A stretch of DNA of 64,000 nt, taken from the NCBI RefSeq assembly GCF_001668615.1, contig NZ_LZMC01000112.1, positions 1 through 64,000 of the forward strand, written 5' to 3'. Shown here one piece after another: positions 34,032 through 42,132 of the stretch. Numbering within the stretch: the stretch's first letter is position 1; every line of letters begins with the position of its first letter. The notes under the pieces were generated by a model that ran no database searches, had not been told where the DNA came from, and saw only the letters and a program-made list of their open reading frames with translations. Origin of the DNA: Mycobacterium sp. 1274761.0. Its GTDB lineage: Bacteria > Actinomycetota > Actinomycetes > Mycobacteriales > Mycobacteriaceae. A program made the translations under genes and the position numbers.

Positions 34032-35146
34032 TTCTTGGCGGCGTCGAGCTGAGTCTGGGTCTCGTCGAGTAGTTCCTGCCACGATTTCTCGAATTTCTCG
34101 ACGCCCTCGTTTTCCAGGGTGAGAAAAACGTCCTGCAGGTCGATTCCGATGGCCTCGAGCTTGTCGAAGATCTGTTGGGCTTCGTCGGCCTTACCGGTGA
34201 CTGTGTCACCGGTGATGACACCGTGGTCGGCGACAGCGTCGATTGTCTTCTCCGGCATGGTGTTCACGGTGTTCGGCGCCACCAGCTCAGTGACGTACAG
34301 CGTGTCCGAGTAGTCCGGGTTCTTCACGCCGGTGGAGGCCCACAGCGGCCGTTGCACACGGGCGCCGTCAGCCTTGAGTGCCTCGAAGCGGTCCCCGCCG
34401 ACGAACACCTCTTCGTACGCCGCGTACGCAAGCCGCGCGTTGGCTACACCGGCCTGCCCTCGCAACGCAAGTGCCTCATCACTGCCGATTTTCTCCAGTC
34501 GCTTGTCCACCTCGGTGTCTACGCGTGATACGAAGAACGACGCAACGGAGTGAATTTTTGAAATGTCGTGGCCGCCCTTCTTCGCGGCCTCGAGCCCGGC
34601 GAGATACGCATCCATCACCGCACGGTGGCGCTCGACGGAGAAGATCAGCGTCACGTTCACCGAAATGCCCTCGGCGAGCACGGATGTGATCGCTGGAATG
34701 CCCTCCTCCATCGCGGGTATCTTGATGAAGAGATTGGGCCGATCGACGATCTTCCACAGCTCGATCGCCTGCTGAACGGTCTTTTCCTCTTCGTGTGCCA
34801 GTCGCGGATCGACCTCGATCGACACCCTGCCGTCAACGCCGTCGGAGGCTTCCCACTGCGGTCGGAGGACATCGCACGCGTCACGGACGTCGTCGGTGGT
34901 GACAGTGCGAATGGTGGCATCCACGTCGGCGCCGCGCTCGGCCAACTCCTTGACCTGGTCGTCGTAGGCATGGCCCTTCGACAGCGCCGCCTGAAAGATC
35001 GACGGGTTGGTCGTCACGCCCACAACGCTTTTCGTGTCGATGAGCTCCTGCAGGTTTCCGGTCTGCAGGCGGTCGCGGGAGAGGTCGTCCAGCCATACGG
35101 AGACGCCCGCGGCGGACAGCGCGGCGAGATTTTCGTTCTGAGCCAT
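34028..35146 (-). CDS. tal: Transaldolase
   Basis: A 372-residue class I aldolase-type enzyme exchanging three-carbon units between sugar phosphates. It shows VSVWLDDLSRDRLQTGNLQ, GVTTNPSIFQAALS and the Schiff-base lysine in NLFIKIPAMEEG, plus SVNVTLIFS. Length fits the long actinobacterial transaldolase subfamily. The start has AAGGACAAAGC upstream. It lies 18 bases after tkt and overlaps zwf by four bases. Confidence 0.96.
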   Translation of the reverse strand: MAQNENLAALSAAGVSVWLDDLSRDRLQTGNLQELIDTKSVVGVTTNPSIFQAALSKGHAYDDQVKELAERGADVDATIRTVTTDDVRDACDVLRPQWEASDGVDGRVSIEVDPRLAHEEEKTVQQAIELWKIVDRPNLFIKIPAMEEGIPAITSVLAEGISVNVTLIFSVERHRAVMDAYLAGLEAAKKGGHDISKIHSVASFFVSRVDTEVDKRLEKIGSDEALALRGQAGVANARLAYAAYEEVFVGGDRFEALKADGARVQRPLWASTGVKNPDYSDTLYVTELVAPNTVNTMPEKTIDAVADHGVITGDTVTGKADEAQQIFDKLEAIGIDLQDVFLTLENEGVEKFEKSWQELLDETQTQLDAAKK

Positions 35147-35164
35147 GCTTTGTCCTTACTTTCT

Positions 35165-37258
35165 CTAGTTGTCCAGTGATCGTTCCGCGGCCGCCACGAC
35201 GGCCTCGGGGGTGAACCCGAACTCGCGGAACAGGGTCTTGTCGTCCGCCGATTCGCCGTAGTGCTCGATCGAGACGATTTCGCCGGTATCGCCGACGAGC
35301 TTGTACCAACTCTGGGCGACTGCGGCCTCCACGGCGACGCGCGCCGACACCTCGGGCGGCAGCACGCTGTCGCGGTACTCCTTGGGCTGGCTTTCGAACC
35401 ATTCGACGCACGGCATGGACACCACGTAGGCGACGATGTCCTTCTCCGCCAGCTGCTTACGCGCTTCGACCGCCAGCTGAAGCTCCGAGCCCGTCGCGAT
35501 GATGATCACGTCTGCGTCATCGGCGGGTTTTCCGCCGCCCAGCACATAGCCACCCTTGGCGACGCCCTCGCTGTCAGTACCTTCGAGCACCGGAATCCCT
35601 TGGCGGGTCAGGATGAAACCGACCGGGCCGCTGCCATTGCCACGCGCCAGGATGCTGCGCCATGCATACGCGGTCTCGTTCGGGTCACCGGGGCGAACCA
35701 CCGACAGGTTCGGAATCGCCCGCAGCGCCGCGAGATGCTCGATCGGCTGATGGGTGGGACCGTCCTCGCCGAGACCGATCGAGTCGTGAGTCCAGATGTA
35801 GATGGTGTCGATGTCCATCAGGGATGCCAACCGCACCGCGGGCCGCATGTAATCGGAGAACTGCAGGAACGTGCCGCCGAACGCGCGGGTGGGCCCGTGC
35901 AGCACGATGCCGGACAGGATCGAGCCCATGGCGTGTTCGCGGATGCCGAAGTGCAGCACCCGGCCGTACCAGTCGGCCGAGAAGTCCTCCGTCGAGATCG
36001 ACGGCGGACCGAACGATTTCACGCCCTTTATCGTGGTGTTGTTACTGCCGGCCAAATCGGCTGAGCCGCCCCACAATTCGGGCAGCTTCGGCGCCACGTC
36101 ATTGAGCACCTGCCCGAAGGCTGCGCGGGTCGCCACCGCCTTGGAGCCCGGCTCCCAGTACGTCAGATCGGCGTCCCACCCATCCGGCATTTCCTGCGCC
36201 AGCAGCCGATCGAGCAGCTTTTTGCGCTCCGGCTCCCGCTCGGCCCACGCGTCGAACTGCGGCTGCCACTTCTCGTGCGCCTCCTGGCCGCGGCCGACCA
36301 GCTTGCGGGTGTGCTCGATGACTTCGTCGCGCACCTCGAACGTCTTGTCCGGGTCGAAGCCGAGGACGCGCTTGGTGGCGGCGACCTCCTCGTCGCCGAG
36401 CGCCGAGCCATGCACGCCGCCGGTGTTCATCTTCGTCGGCGCGGGATAGCCGATGATCGTCCGCAAAGCGATGAACGACGGTTTGTCGGTGACGGCTTTT
36501 GCGGCCTGCACTGCTTCTTCTATGCCGACGACGTTCTCGCCGCCCTCCACCTCCTGCACGTGCCAGCCGTAAGCCCGGTAGCGAGCGGCGACGTCCTCCG
36601 ACAGCGCGATGTTGGTGTCGTGTTCGATCGAGATCTGGTTCTTGTCGTAGAACACGATCAGGTTGCCGAGCTGCTGCGTGCCCGCCAGCGACGACGCCTC
36701 GCTGGTGACGCCCTCCTCCATGTCACCGTCGGAGGCGATGACGTAGATGTAGTGGTCGAACGGGCTCTCGCCCCACGGGGTGTCGGGGTCGAACAAGCCG
36801 CGCTCGTAACGCGACGCCATCGCCATGCCGACCGCCGAGGCCAGGCCCTGGCCCAGCGGACCGGTGGTGATCTCCACGCCCTTGGTGTGACGGAACTCCG
36901 GGTGGCCCGGTGTCTTCGATTTCCAGGTGCGCAGCGATTCGATATCAGACAGTTCCAGACCGAATCCGCCCAGGTAGAGCTGGATGTACAGGGTCAGGCT
37001 GGAATGCCCGCAGGACAGCACGAACCGGTCACGGCCCAGCCAGTGCACGTCGCTGGGGTCATGACGCATCTGGCGCTGAAACAGCGTGTAGGCCAGCGGT
37101 GCCAGGCTCATCGCCGTGCCCGGGTGCCCGTTGCCGACCTTCTGCACCGCATCCGCCGCCAGTACACGAACGGTATCGACGGCCAACGAATCGATATCGG
37201 TCCAGTCGTCCGGGTGGTTGGGGCGGGTAAGGGCGGAAATCTCTTCAACGGTTGTCAC
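35165..37258 (-). CDS. tkt: Transketolase
   Basis: A 697-residue thiamine diphosphate enzyme transferring two-carbon ketol units. N-terminal cofactor domain: GNGHPGTAMSLAPLAY, GPLGQGLASAVGMAMA and the ThDP motif GDGDMEEGVTSEA-like stretch (SDGDMEEGV). The central domain has HFGIREHAMGSILSG and THDSIGLGEDGPTHQPIEHL, and the C-terminus SIEHYGESAD. The GTG at 37258 gives MTTVEEISALTRPNHP as in relatives; a TTG frame from 37282 adds eight residues. First gene of the pentose phosphate operon, divergent from ctaB across 208 bases. Confidence 0.97.
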   Translation of the reverse strand: MTTVEEISALTRPNHPDDWTDIDSLAVDTVRVLAADAVQKVGNGHPGTAMSLAPLAYTLFQRQMRHDPSDVHWLGRDRFVLSCGHSSLTLYIQLYLGGFGLELSDIESLRTWKSKTPGHPEFRHTKGVEITTGPLGQGLASAVGMAMASRYERGLFDPDTPWGESPFDHYIYVIASDGDMEEGVTSEASSLAGTQQLGNLIVFYDKNQISIEHDTNIALSEDVAARYRAYGWHVQEVEGGENVVGIEEAVQAAKAVTDKPSFIALRTIIGYPAPTKMNTGGVHGSALGDEEVAATKRVLGFDPDKTFEVRDEVIEHTRKLVGRGQEAHEKWQPQFDAWAEREPERKKLLDRLLAQEMPDGWDADLTYWEPGSKAVATRAAFGQVLNDVAPKLPELWGGSADLAGSNNTTIKGVKSFGPPSISTEDFSADWYGRVLHFGIREHAMGSILSGIVLHGPTRAFGGTFLQFSDYMRPAVRLASLMDIDTIYIWTHDSIGLGEDGPTHQPIEHLAALRAIPNLSVVRPGDPNETAYAWRSILARGNGSGPVGFILTRQGIPVLEGTDSEGVAKGGYVLGGGKPADDADVIIIATGSELQLAVEARKQLAEKDIVAYVVSMPCVEWFESQPKEYRDSVLPPEVSARVAVEAAVAQSWYKLVGDTGEIVSIEHYGESADDKTLFREFGFTPEAVVAAAERSLDN

Positions 37259-37406
37259 CAGTTGACTCCTGACGATCGGCAAGCCTGGTACACCCCATAC
37301 CCTAGTGCGGTGGCCGCAATCGCCGCAGGCAGCATAGTGATCTGTAAGCGCGTCATAAGCTGTTCATTTACCGAATCGACCCAGCTAGGTTCCTGGGCGT
37401 CCCGCG

Positions 37407-37429
37407 GTCTACCATCGTCTGTAGTAGAC
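37407..37429. promoter_or_regulatory. Imperfect palindrome upstream of ctaB, BlaI-like half-sites
   Basis: GTCTAC (37407-37412) is inversely repeated as GTAGAC (37424-37429). The right half contains TGTAGTA, and in register four bases to its left is TACCAT, so the site fits TACTAC-N4-TGTAGTA with a degenerate left half. TACCAT also fits a -10 hexamer. The rest of the 208-base tkt/ctaB gap holds no recognised element apart from the ctaB GAGGAG ribosome binding site. Confidence 0.4.
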
Positions 37430-37466
37430 GCCGCGCTCGTGGCGCGCCTGTGAGGAGTTACCGCCT

Positions 37467-38399
37467 GTGAGCATTCGCGAAGGCCACCTGATGGACGGGG
37501 TGGCCAGCCGAACGCGCAGCACGCTTCTCGGCTACCTCGCGCTGACCAAACCGCGCGTCATCGAGCTTCTCCTGGTCACCACCATCCCTGCGATGTTGTT
37601 GGCCGGCCGCGGAACTGTGAATCCGCTGCTGATTTTCAACACCCTGGTCGGCGGCCTGCTGGCGGCCGCCGGTGCCAACGCGTTGAACTGCGTCGCCGAC
37701 GCCGACATCGACAAGAAGATGAAGCGCACCGAGCGGCGCCCGCTGGCCCGTGACAGCGTGCCCCGCAGCCACGCGCTGATCTTCGGGCTGGCGCTGTCGG
37801 TTGCGTCGTTCTTCTGGCTGTGGTGGACGACGAACATGCTCTCGGCGCACCTGGCCGGCGCCACGATCGCGTTCTACGTGCTGGTCTACACGCTGCTGTT
37901 GAAGCGGCGGACGTCGCAGAACGTGGTGTGGGGCGGGGCTGCCGGCTGCATGCCGGTGATGATCGGCTGGTCCGCGGTGACCGGCTCGATCGGCTGGCCC
38001 GCGCTGGTGATGTTCCTGATCATCTTCTTCTGGACGCCGCCGCACACCTGGGCACTGGCCATGCGCTACAAGGACGACTACGAGGCCGCGGGCGTGCCGA
38101 TGCTGCCTGTCGTGGCGACCGAGCGGCAGGTCACCAAGCAGATCCTGGTCTACACCTGGCTGACGGTGGCGGCCACGCTGGTGCTGGCGCTGGCGACTGC
38201 CTGGCTGTACGCGTCGGTGGCGCTCGTCGCGGGCACCTGGTTCCTGGCAATGGCCCATCAGCTCTATGCCGGGGTGCGACGGGGAGAGCCCGTCAAACCG
38301 CTGCGACTGTTCCTGCAGTCCAACAACTATCTGGCCGTCGTGTTCTGCGCATTGGCCGTCGATTCGGCACTCAACCTGCCGACGCTGTTCAGCCTGTAA
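37467..38399 (+). CDS. ctaB: Protoheme IX farnesyltransferase (heme O synthase)
   Basis: A 310-residue polytopic UbiA-family prenyltransferase making heme O from heme B and farnesyl diphosphate. The prenyl-diphosphate metal motif is NCVADADIDKKMKRTERRPL, and the second conserved loop is MRYKDDYEAAGVPMLPV. It has about nine transmembrane helices. GTG start with GAGGAG upstream. Heme O is converted to heme A by CtaA, encoded 2 kb away, for the aa3 cytochrome oxidase. Confidence 0.95.
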   Translation: MSIREGHLMDGVASRTRSTLLGYLALTKPRVIELLLVTTIPAMLLAGRGTVNPLLIFNTLVGGLLAAAGANALNCVADADIDKKMKRTERRPLARDSVPRSHALIFGLALSVASFFWLWWTTNMLSAHLAGATIAFYVLVYTLLLKRRTSQNVVWGGAAGCMPVMIGWSAVTGSIGWPALVMFLIIFFWTPPHTWALAMRYKDDYEAAGVPMLPVVATERQVTKQILVYTWLTVAATLVLALATAWLYASVALVAGTWFLAMAHQLYAGVRRGEPVKPLRLFLQSNNYLAVVFCALAVDSALNLPTLFSL

Positions 38400-38407
38400 G
38401 GCGTCAT

Positions 38408-38456
38408 TTGTGAATCTGACGACGCAGATTGCCCGAAGTCGTCGTCAGATTCACAA
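38408..38456. terminator. Bidirectional hairpin between convergent ctaB and qor
   Basis: A perfect 17-base inverted repeat (TTGTGAATCTGACGACG and its complement, 38440-38456) encloses a 15-base loop. It sits 8 bases after the ctaB stop and 12 bases before the qor stop. There is no T-run on either side, as is common for mycobacterial hairpins, so it may terminate both genes or protect their 3' ends. Confidence 0.65.
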
Positions 38457-38468
38457 TGCAGGCTGTCT

Positions 38469-39440
38469 CTAGGGCACCAGCACGATCGAGCCGACGGTCT
38501 TGCGTCCCTGCAGATCGCGGTGCGCACGCTCCACATCTTGAAGGCGATAGTGCTCGCTGACCGTCACGCTGATCGTGCCCGAGGCGATGGCATCCAGCAA
38601 TTCGCCTGCCCGCCATGAGAATTCGTCGGCCGTGCGCGTGTAATGCGCCAGCGTCGGCCGGGTCAGGAACACCGACCCCGCCGCGTTGAGTCGCTGAGGG
38701 TCGAACGCCGCGACGGGCCCGCTGGAGGCGCCGAACAGCGCCAGTGTGCCCCTGACCGCCAGGCTGGCGAGGCTGGCGTCGAACGTGGCCGCGCCCACGC
38801 CGTCGTACACCGCCGCGACGCCGCCGTCGGTGAGGTCCTTGATGGTGGCGCCGAATTCGACCGGATCCTCGGGATAGTCGAGGACATGCACGGCGCCGGC
38901 TTGCCGGCTCAGCTCGGCCTTCTCCGGCGTCGACACCGTGGTGATCACACGCACCGCCTGGCTGGTCGCCCACTGCGTGAGGATGAGGCCGACGCCACCG
39001 GCGCCCGCGTGCACGAGCACGCTGTCGCCCTGCTGCACCGGGTAGACCGACTTGATCAGATAGTGCGCGGTCATGCCCTTGAGCAGCGACGCCGCCGCCA
39101 CGTCCGGGTTCACACCCTCGGGCACATAGGCGCAGAAATCGGCTGGGGCCGTGCAGTATTCGGCGTACGAGCCGTTGGCTTGTGCGGTCACCACGCGGTT
39201 GCCGACACCGAGTGCGGCCACATCGTCACCGACGGCCTCGACCGTGCCGCACACCTCGAGGCCGAGGATGAACGGCAGCTTGCGCTGGTAGAGACCCGAC
39301 CGGAAATAGGTGTCGATGAAGTTGATGCCGATCGCTTCGGCTTTGATCAGCACCTCGCCGGGCCCCGGCTCGGGGGTGGGCTTCTCGACGTATCGCAGGA
39401 CTTCTGGTCCGCCCGTTTCGGCGACTTCGATGGCGTGCAT
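38469..39440 (-). CDS. qor: Quinone oxidoreductase (zinc-free MDR family)
   Basis: A 323-residue NADPH-dependent reductase of the medium-chain dehydrogenase superfamily, without zinc-ligand cysteine clusters. It has MHAIEVAETGGPEVLRY at the start, GINFIDTYFRSGLY, LLKGMTAHYL, and the nucleotide site VHAGAGGVGLILTQWA. It matches M. tuberculosis Qor (Rv1454c), which is also near ctaB. The ATG at 39440 is 7 bases after GATGAT, suggesting leaderless transcription; an ATG at 39452 is possible. A long in-frame extension to 39707 runs antisense through the next gene. Confidence 0.92.
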   Translation of the reverse strand: MHAIEVAETGGPEVLRYVEKPTPEPGPGEVLIKAEAIGINFIDTYFRSGLYQRKLPFILGLEVCGTVEAVGDDVAALGVGNRVVTAQANGSYAEYCTAPADFCAYVPEGVNPDVAAASLLKGMTAHYLIKSVYPVQQGDSVLVHAGAGGVGLILTQWATSQAVRVITTVSTPEKAELSRQAGAVHVLDYPEDPVEFGATIKDLTDGGVAAVYDGVGAATFDASLASLAVRGTLALFGASSGPVAAFDPQRLNAAGSVFLTRPTLAHYTRTADEFSWRAGELLDAIASGTISVTVSEHYRLQDVERAHRDLQGRKTVGSIVLVP

Positions 39441-39446
39441 GGTGTC

Positions 39447-39453
39447 TATCATC
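39447..39453. promoter_or_regulatory. Interlocked divergent -10 elements of qor and the ATP-grasp gene
   Basis: TATCAT (39447-39452, plus) is 9 bases before the ATP-grasp ATG. GATGAT (39453-39448, minus) is 7 bases before the qor ATG. The two hexamers overlap by five bases inside a 21-base gap. Confidence 0.45.
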
Positions 39454-39461
39454 CCTACGAG

Positions 39462-40400
39462 ATGAAACTTGCTCGCCCCGACATCCGCCATCCGCGGATA
39501 GTGCTGGCCGCCTGCCCCGCATTGCCCGAGGGTGACGGCGACGACGACGAGCTCGTCGCGGCCCTGCGCCAGCGCGGCCTGCATGCCCGCTGGCTGTCGT
39601 GGGACGACCCGGAGACGCTGCGCGCCGACCTCGTCATCCTCCGTGCGACGTGGGATTACATCGACCGGCTGGACGAGTTCCTGGCGTGGAGCAATCGGGT
39701 CGCTCACCTGCTGAACCCACCGGCGGTTGTCGCGTGGAACACCGACAAGCGCTACCTCGCCGACCTCGCTGAGGCCGGTGTGCCGACGGTGTCGAGTCAG
39801 TTCTTCGCACCGGGCGAACGGCTGCGGCTGCCGAAGGGGGAAGTGGTCGTCAAACCCGCCGTCGGTGTCGGATCAGTTGGGGCACAACGCTTCACCGATG
39901 CGCAATCGGCCCGCGAGCATGCAGCGGCGCTGCACAACGAGGGACGCACGGTTCTCGTGCAGCCCTATGACCGCAGGGTCGAGGACGGCGAAACGGCGTT
40001 GGTGTTTCTCAGCGGGGAACAGTCGCATGCCTTCACGAAAGGTCCGGTGCTGCCGCCTGCCGGTCAACGGCCGGTGTTCGACCCTTCGGGCACCTACGCC
40101 GAGGAGACGCTGACCCCCGCCGACCCCGATTTCGAACTCTGGGACATCGGCCACGCCGCGCTGGACGCGGCGGCCGCACGCGTGAATATCAGCGCCACCG
40201 ACCTGCTGTACGCGCGCGTCGATGTCATCGGCGGTCCGGACAACCCGCTCCTGCTCGAACTGGAATTGGTCGAGCCGTCACTGGGTTGGCGTCAGCTGGA
40301 CCGCACCGCCCGCGATCTGCAGCAGCGCAAATTCGCCGTCGGCGTCGAGTCAGCCCTGGACCGGCTCGGCCTCGGTCCGCTGTCGCATCGACGCCCATAG
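39462..40400 (+). CDS. ATP-grasp domain protein (glutathione synthetase-like)
   Basis: A 312-residue protein with an ATP-grasp fold of the RimK/glutathione synthetase/DcsG type. The N-terminal preATP-grasp domain includes ADLVILRATWDYIDRLDEFL. ATP-binding lysines are in LRLPKGEVVVKPAVGVGSVG, followed by GETALVFLSGEQSHAF. The metal-binding Glu residues are in the PLLLELELVEPSLG strand. Such enzymes ligate a carboxylate to an amine or thiol; the substrate is unknown. The last 51 bases are antisense to the 3' end of ctaA, an unusually long tail overlap. Confidence 0.8.
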   Translation: MKLARPDIRHPRIVLAACPALPEGDGDDDELVAALRQRGLHARWLSWDDPETLRADLVILRATWDYIDRLDEFLAWSNRVAHLLNPPAVVAWNTDKRYLADLAEAGVPTVSSQFFAPGERLRLPKGEVVVKPAVGVGSVGAQRFTDAQSAREHAAALHNEGRTVLVQPYDRRVEDGETALVFLSGEQSHAFTKGPVLPPAGQRPVFDPSGTYAEETLTPADPDFELWDIGHAALDAAAARVNISATDLLYARVDVIGGPDNPLLLELELVEPSLGWRQLDRTARDLQQRKFAVGVESALDRLGLGPLSHRRP

Positions 40401-41306
40401 CGCCGCGGTCGCTGCCGTGCTGGCGGCGGCCCCCGCGACGTGGATCGCCACCAGCGCGGCAGGGACACCGATCGCGTACTGGACACGGCCGACCAGGGCC
40501 TGCGCGGCGACCAGAATCAGCAGAACGACCAGCCGCCTGATGATGGATCGGTCAGCTCTGATCTTGCGCAGCGCGACACCCAGGCCGAGCAGGAGTGCCA
40601 GATACACCAGCAGAATCGTGGCGTGTACTTCCACCAGGGTGACGATCTCGATCTGTAACCGCGGAACGGGAGCCTCGATGCTCTTGTCGCCTGCGTGTGG
40701 CCCCGCCGCCGTCACCAGCGTCCCGGATACCAGCTGCGCGGCCAGCACAACGGCGGTCGCAACGGTCAACTGCCGCAACGGCTTTGGCACCAGGGGGGCA
40801 GTGTGTCCGTCGTCGGGTTGGCCGATCTTCACATAGAGCAGCACGGCCAGCCACACCATCGCCATCGACACCAGCAGGTGGACGGCCACGGTCCACCACA
40901 GCAGGCCCGTCCGTACCGTGATGCCGCCGATGATTGCCTGCATCACCGTCGACGCCGGCATGAGCCAGGCGTAGACGAGGACCTCGCGGCGGCGGCGGGC
41001 GCGGGTGACCGCCAGCACGGCCAGCGCCGCGGTCAGCACGACGAGGAAGGTGATCATTCGGTTGCCGAACTCGACGGCCTGGTGGATGCCCGCCACTTCG
41101 GCGTGCGGCACCGGGACGAAACTGCCCGGGAAGCACTGGGGCCATGTAGGGCAGCCGAGGCCGGACGCGGTGACCCGGACGATTGCGCCCGTCACCGCGA
41201 TGCCTCCCTGGGTCAGGATGACCGCGGCGGCGATGAGCCGCTGGGCACGCACGCTCGGCAGCGGCAGAACGTCCACCCAGCGCATCAGAAATCGTCCGAC
41301 GGCCAC
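40350..41306 (-). CDS. ctaA: Heme A synthase CtaA
   Basis: A 318-residue, eight-helix membrane enzyme oxidising heme O to heme A. Conserved histidines are visible in HQAVEFGNR (helix 2), TVAVHLLVSM, VEVHATILLVYL and AIHVAGAAAS, and the extracytoplasmic cysteine pair in GLGCPTWPQCFPG. The GTG at 41306 is 6 bases after TACGAT on the minus strand, a leaderless arrangement, and gives an N-terminus like that of M. tuberculosis Rv1456c. Preceded by an ABC exporter pair and mptB as in M. tuberculosis. A palindrome overlaps its promoter. Confidence 0.93.
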   Translation of the reverse strand: MAVGRFLMRWVDVLPLPSVRAQRLIAAAVILTQGGIAVTGAIVRVTASGLGCPTWPQCFPGSFVPVPHAEVAGIHQAVEFGNRMITFLVVLTAALAVLAVTRARRRREVLVYAWLMPASTVMQAIIGGITVRTGLLWWTVAVHLLVSMAMVWLAVLLYVKIGQPDDGHTAPLVPKPLRQLTVATAVVLAAQLVSGTLVTAAGPHAGDKSIEAPVPRLQIEIVTLVEVHATILLVYLALLLGLGVALRKIRADRSIIRRLVVLLILVAAQALVGRVQYAIGVPAALVAIHVAGAAASTAATAALWASMRQRTEAEPVQG

Positions 41307-41312
41307 GGCCCG

Positions 41313-41318
41313 ATCGTA
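41313..41318 (-). promoter_or_regulatory. -10 element (TACGAT) of ctaA, leaderless
   Basis: TACGAT lies 6 bases before the ctaA GTG. It supports that start and shows ctaA has its own promoter downstream of the ABC genes. Confidence 0.55.
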
Positions 41319-41328
41319 GAGGATCCCA

Positions 41329-41343
41329 ACTACAGCTCGTAGT
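41329..41343. promoter_or_regulatory. Palindromic operator ACTAC-N5-GTAGT at the ctaA -35 region
   Basis: ACTACAGCTCGTAGT is a perfect inverted repeat (arms ACTAC and GTAGT). Read on the minus strand the site is TACTACGAGCTGTAGT, which fits the TACTAC-N4-TGTAGT form I associate with BlaI-type repressors. It is centred about 30 bases upstream of the ctaA start, over the -35 position, so a bound protein would block transcription. Confidence 0.5.
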
Positions 41344-41355
41344 AGGGCGGGGGGC

Positions 41356-42132
41356 TCAGGTGAAGCGGAACCAGCGCAGCGCGCACAACGCCGACACTGC
41401 GCCCCACGCGGCGAGCACGGCGATGCCGAACCAGTCGACCGACAACGACATGGCCTGCGTCAGAGCCTCGGTCAGCGCACCCGACGGTGTGAGCCGCGCG
41501 GCCCACTGCACGGCCTCCGGGACCGCCTGACCTTCGAGGGTCAGCGCCCCGAGCCCGGCGAAGACGAACCACAGGAGGTTGGCGACGGCCAGCACGATCT
41601 CGGCGCGCAGCGTCCCACCGAGCAACAACCCCATTGCCGTGAAGCCCGCCGTGCCGAGCGCGATGATCACCGCCCCCAGCACCAGTCCCAGGATGTTCGG
41701 CCGCCAGCCCAACGCAATGCCAATGCCGCCCAACACTATTGATTGCAGGAACACCACGGTGACGACGGCCAGCGACTTGCCCGCGATGATGCCCCATACG
41801 GGCAGGGCCGTCGCGCCGATCCGCTTGAGCGCGCCGTAACGGCGGTCGAAGGCGACCGCGATGGCCTGCCCGGTGAACGCCGTCGAGATCACCGCCAACG
41901 ACATGATTGCGGGCACGAACGTCGCTGCCCGGTTGGACCCGAACGATCCGAAGGGGAGCAGCGTCATCCCGATCAGCAGTGTGATCGGGATGAACAGGGT
42001 GAGCAGCAGCTGTTCGCCGTTGCGCAATAACAGCTTCAGCTCGAGCGCGAACTGTGCAGCCAGCATCGTCGGCACCGTTGCTGGACGCGGGTCGGGGGTG
42101 AAGGTGCCCGGAGCGAAGCGGTTCGTCGTCAT
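41356..42132 (-). CDS. ABC-2 type transporter permease
   Basis: A 258-residue membrane protein with six helices and the ABC-2 permease layout (AAQFALELKLLLRNGEQLLLT amphipathic entry, FDRRYGALKRIGATALPV cytoplasmic loop). The start overlaps the ATPase stop (ATGA). With the preceding ATPase it forms an exporter; M. tuberculosis Rv1457c-Rv1458c is the equivalent pair. The substrate is unknown. Adjacency to mptB (lipoglycan synthesis) and ctaA is conserved. Confidence 0.88.
   Translation of the reverse strand: MTTNRFAPGTFTPDPRPATVPTMLAAQFALELKLLLRNGEQLLLTLFIPITLLIGMTLLPFGSFGSNRAATFVPAIMSLAVISTAFTGQAIAVAFDRRYGALKRIGATALPVWGIIAGKSLAVVTVVFLQSIVLGGIGIALGWRPNILGLVLGAVIIALGTAGFTAMGLLLGGTLRAEIVLAVANLLWFVFAGLGALTLEGQAVPEAVQWAARLTPSGALTEALTQAMSLSVDWFGIAVLAAWGAVSALCALRWFRFT

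Noticed and set aside
32031..34052. 673-codon plus-strand frame opposite opcA and zwf
   Set aside because: Antisense to two well-supported enzymes; no domain is recognisable in the translation.
36275..37453. 392-codon plus-strand frame opposite tkt
   Set aside because: Antisense to transketolase and running into the tkt/ctaB promoter region; no domain.
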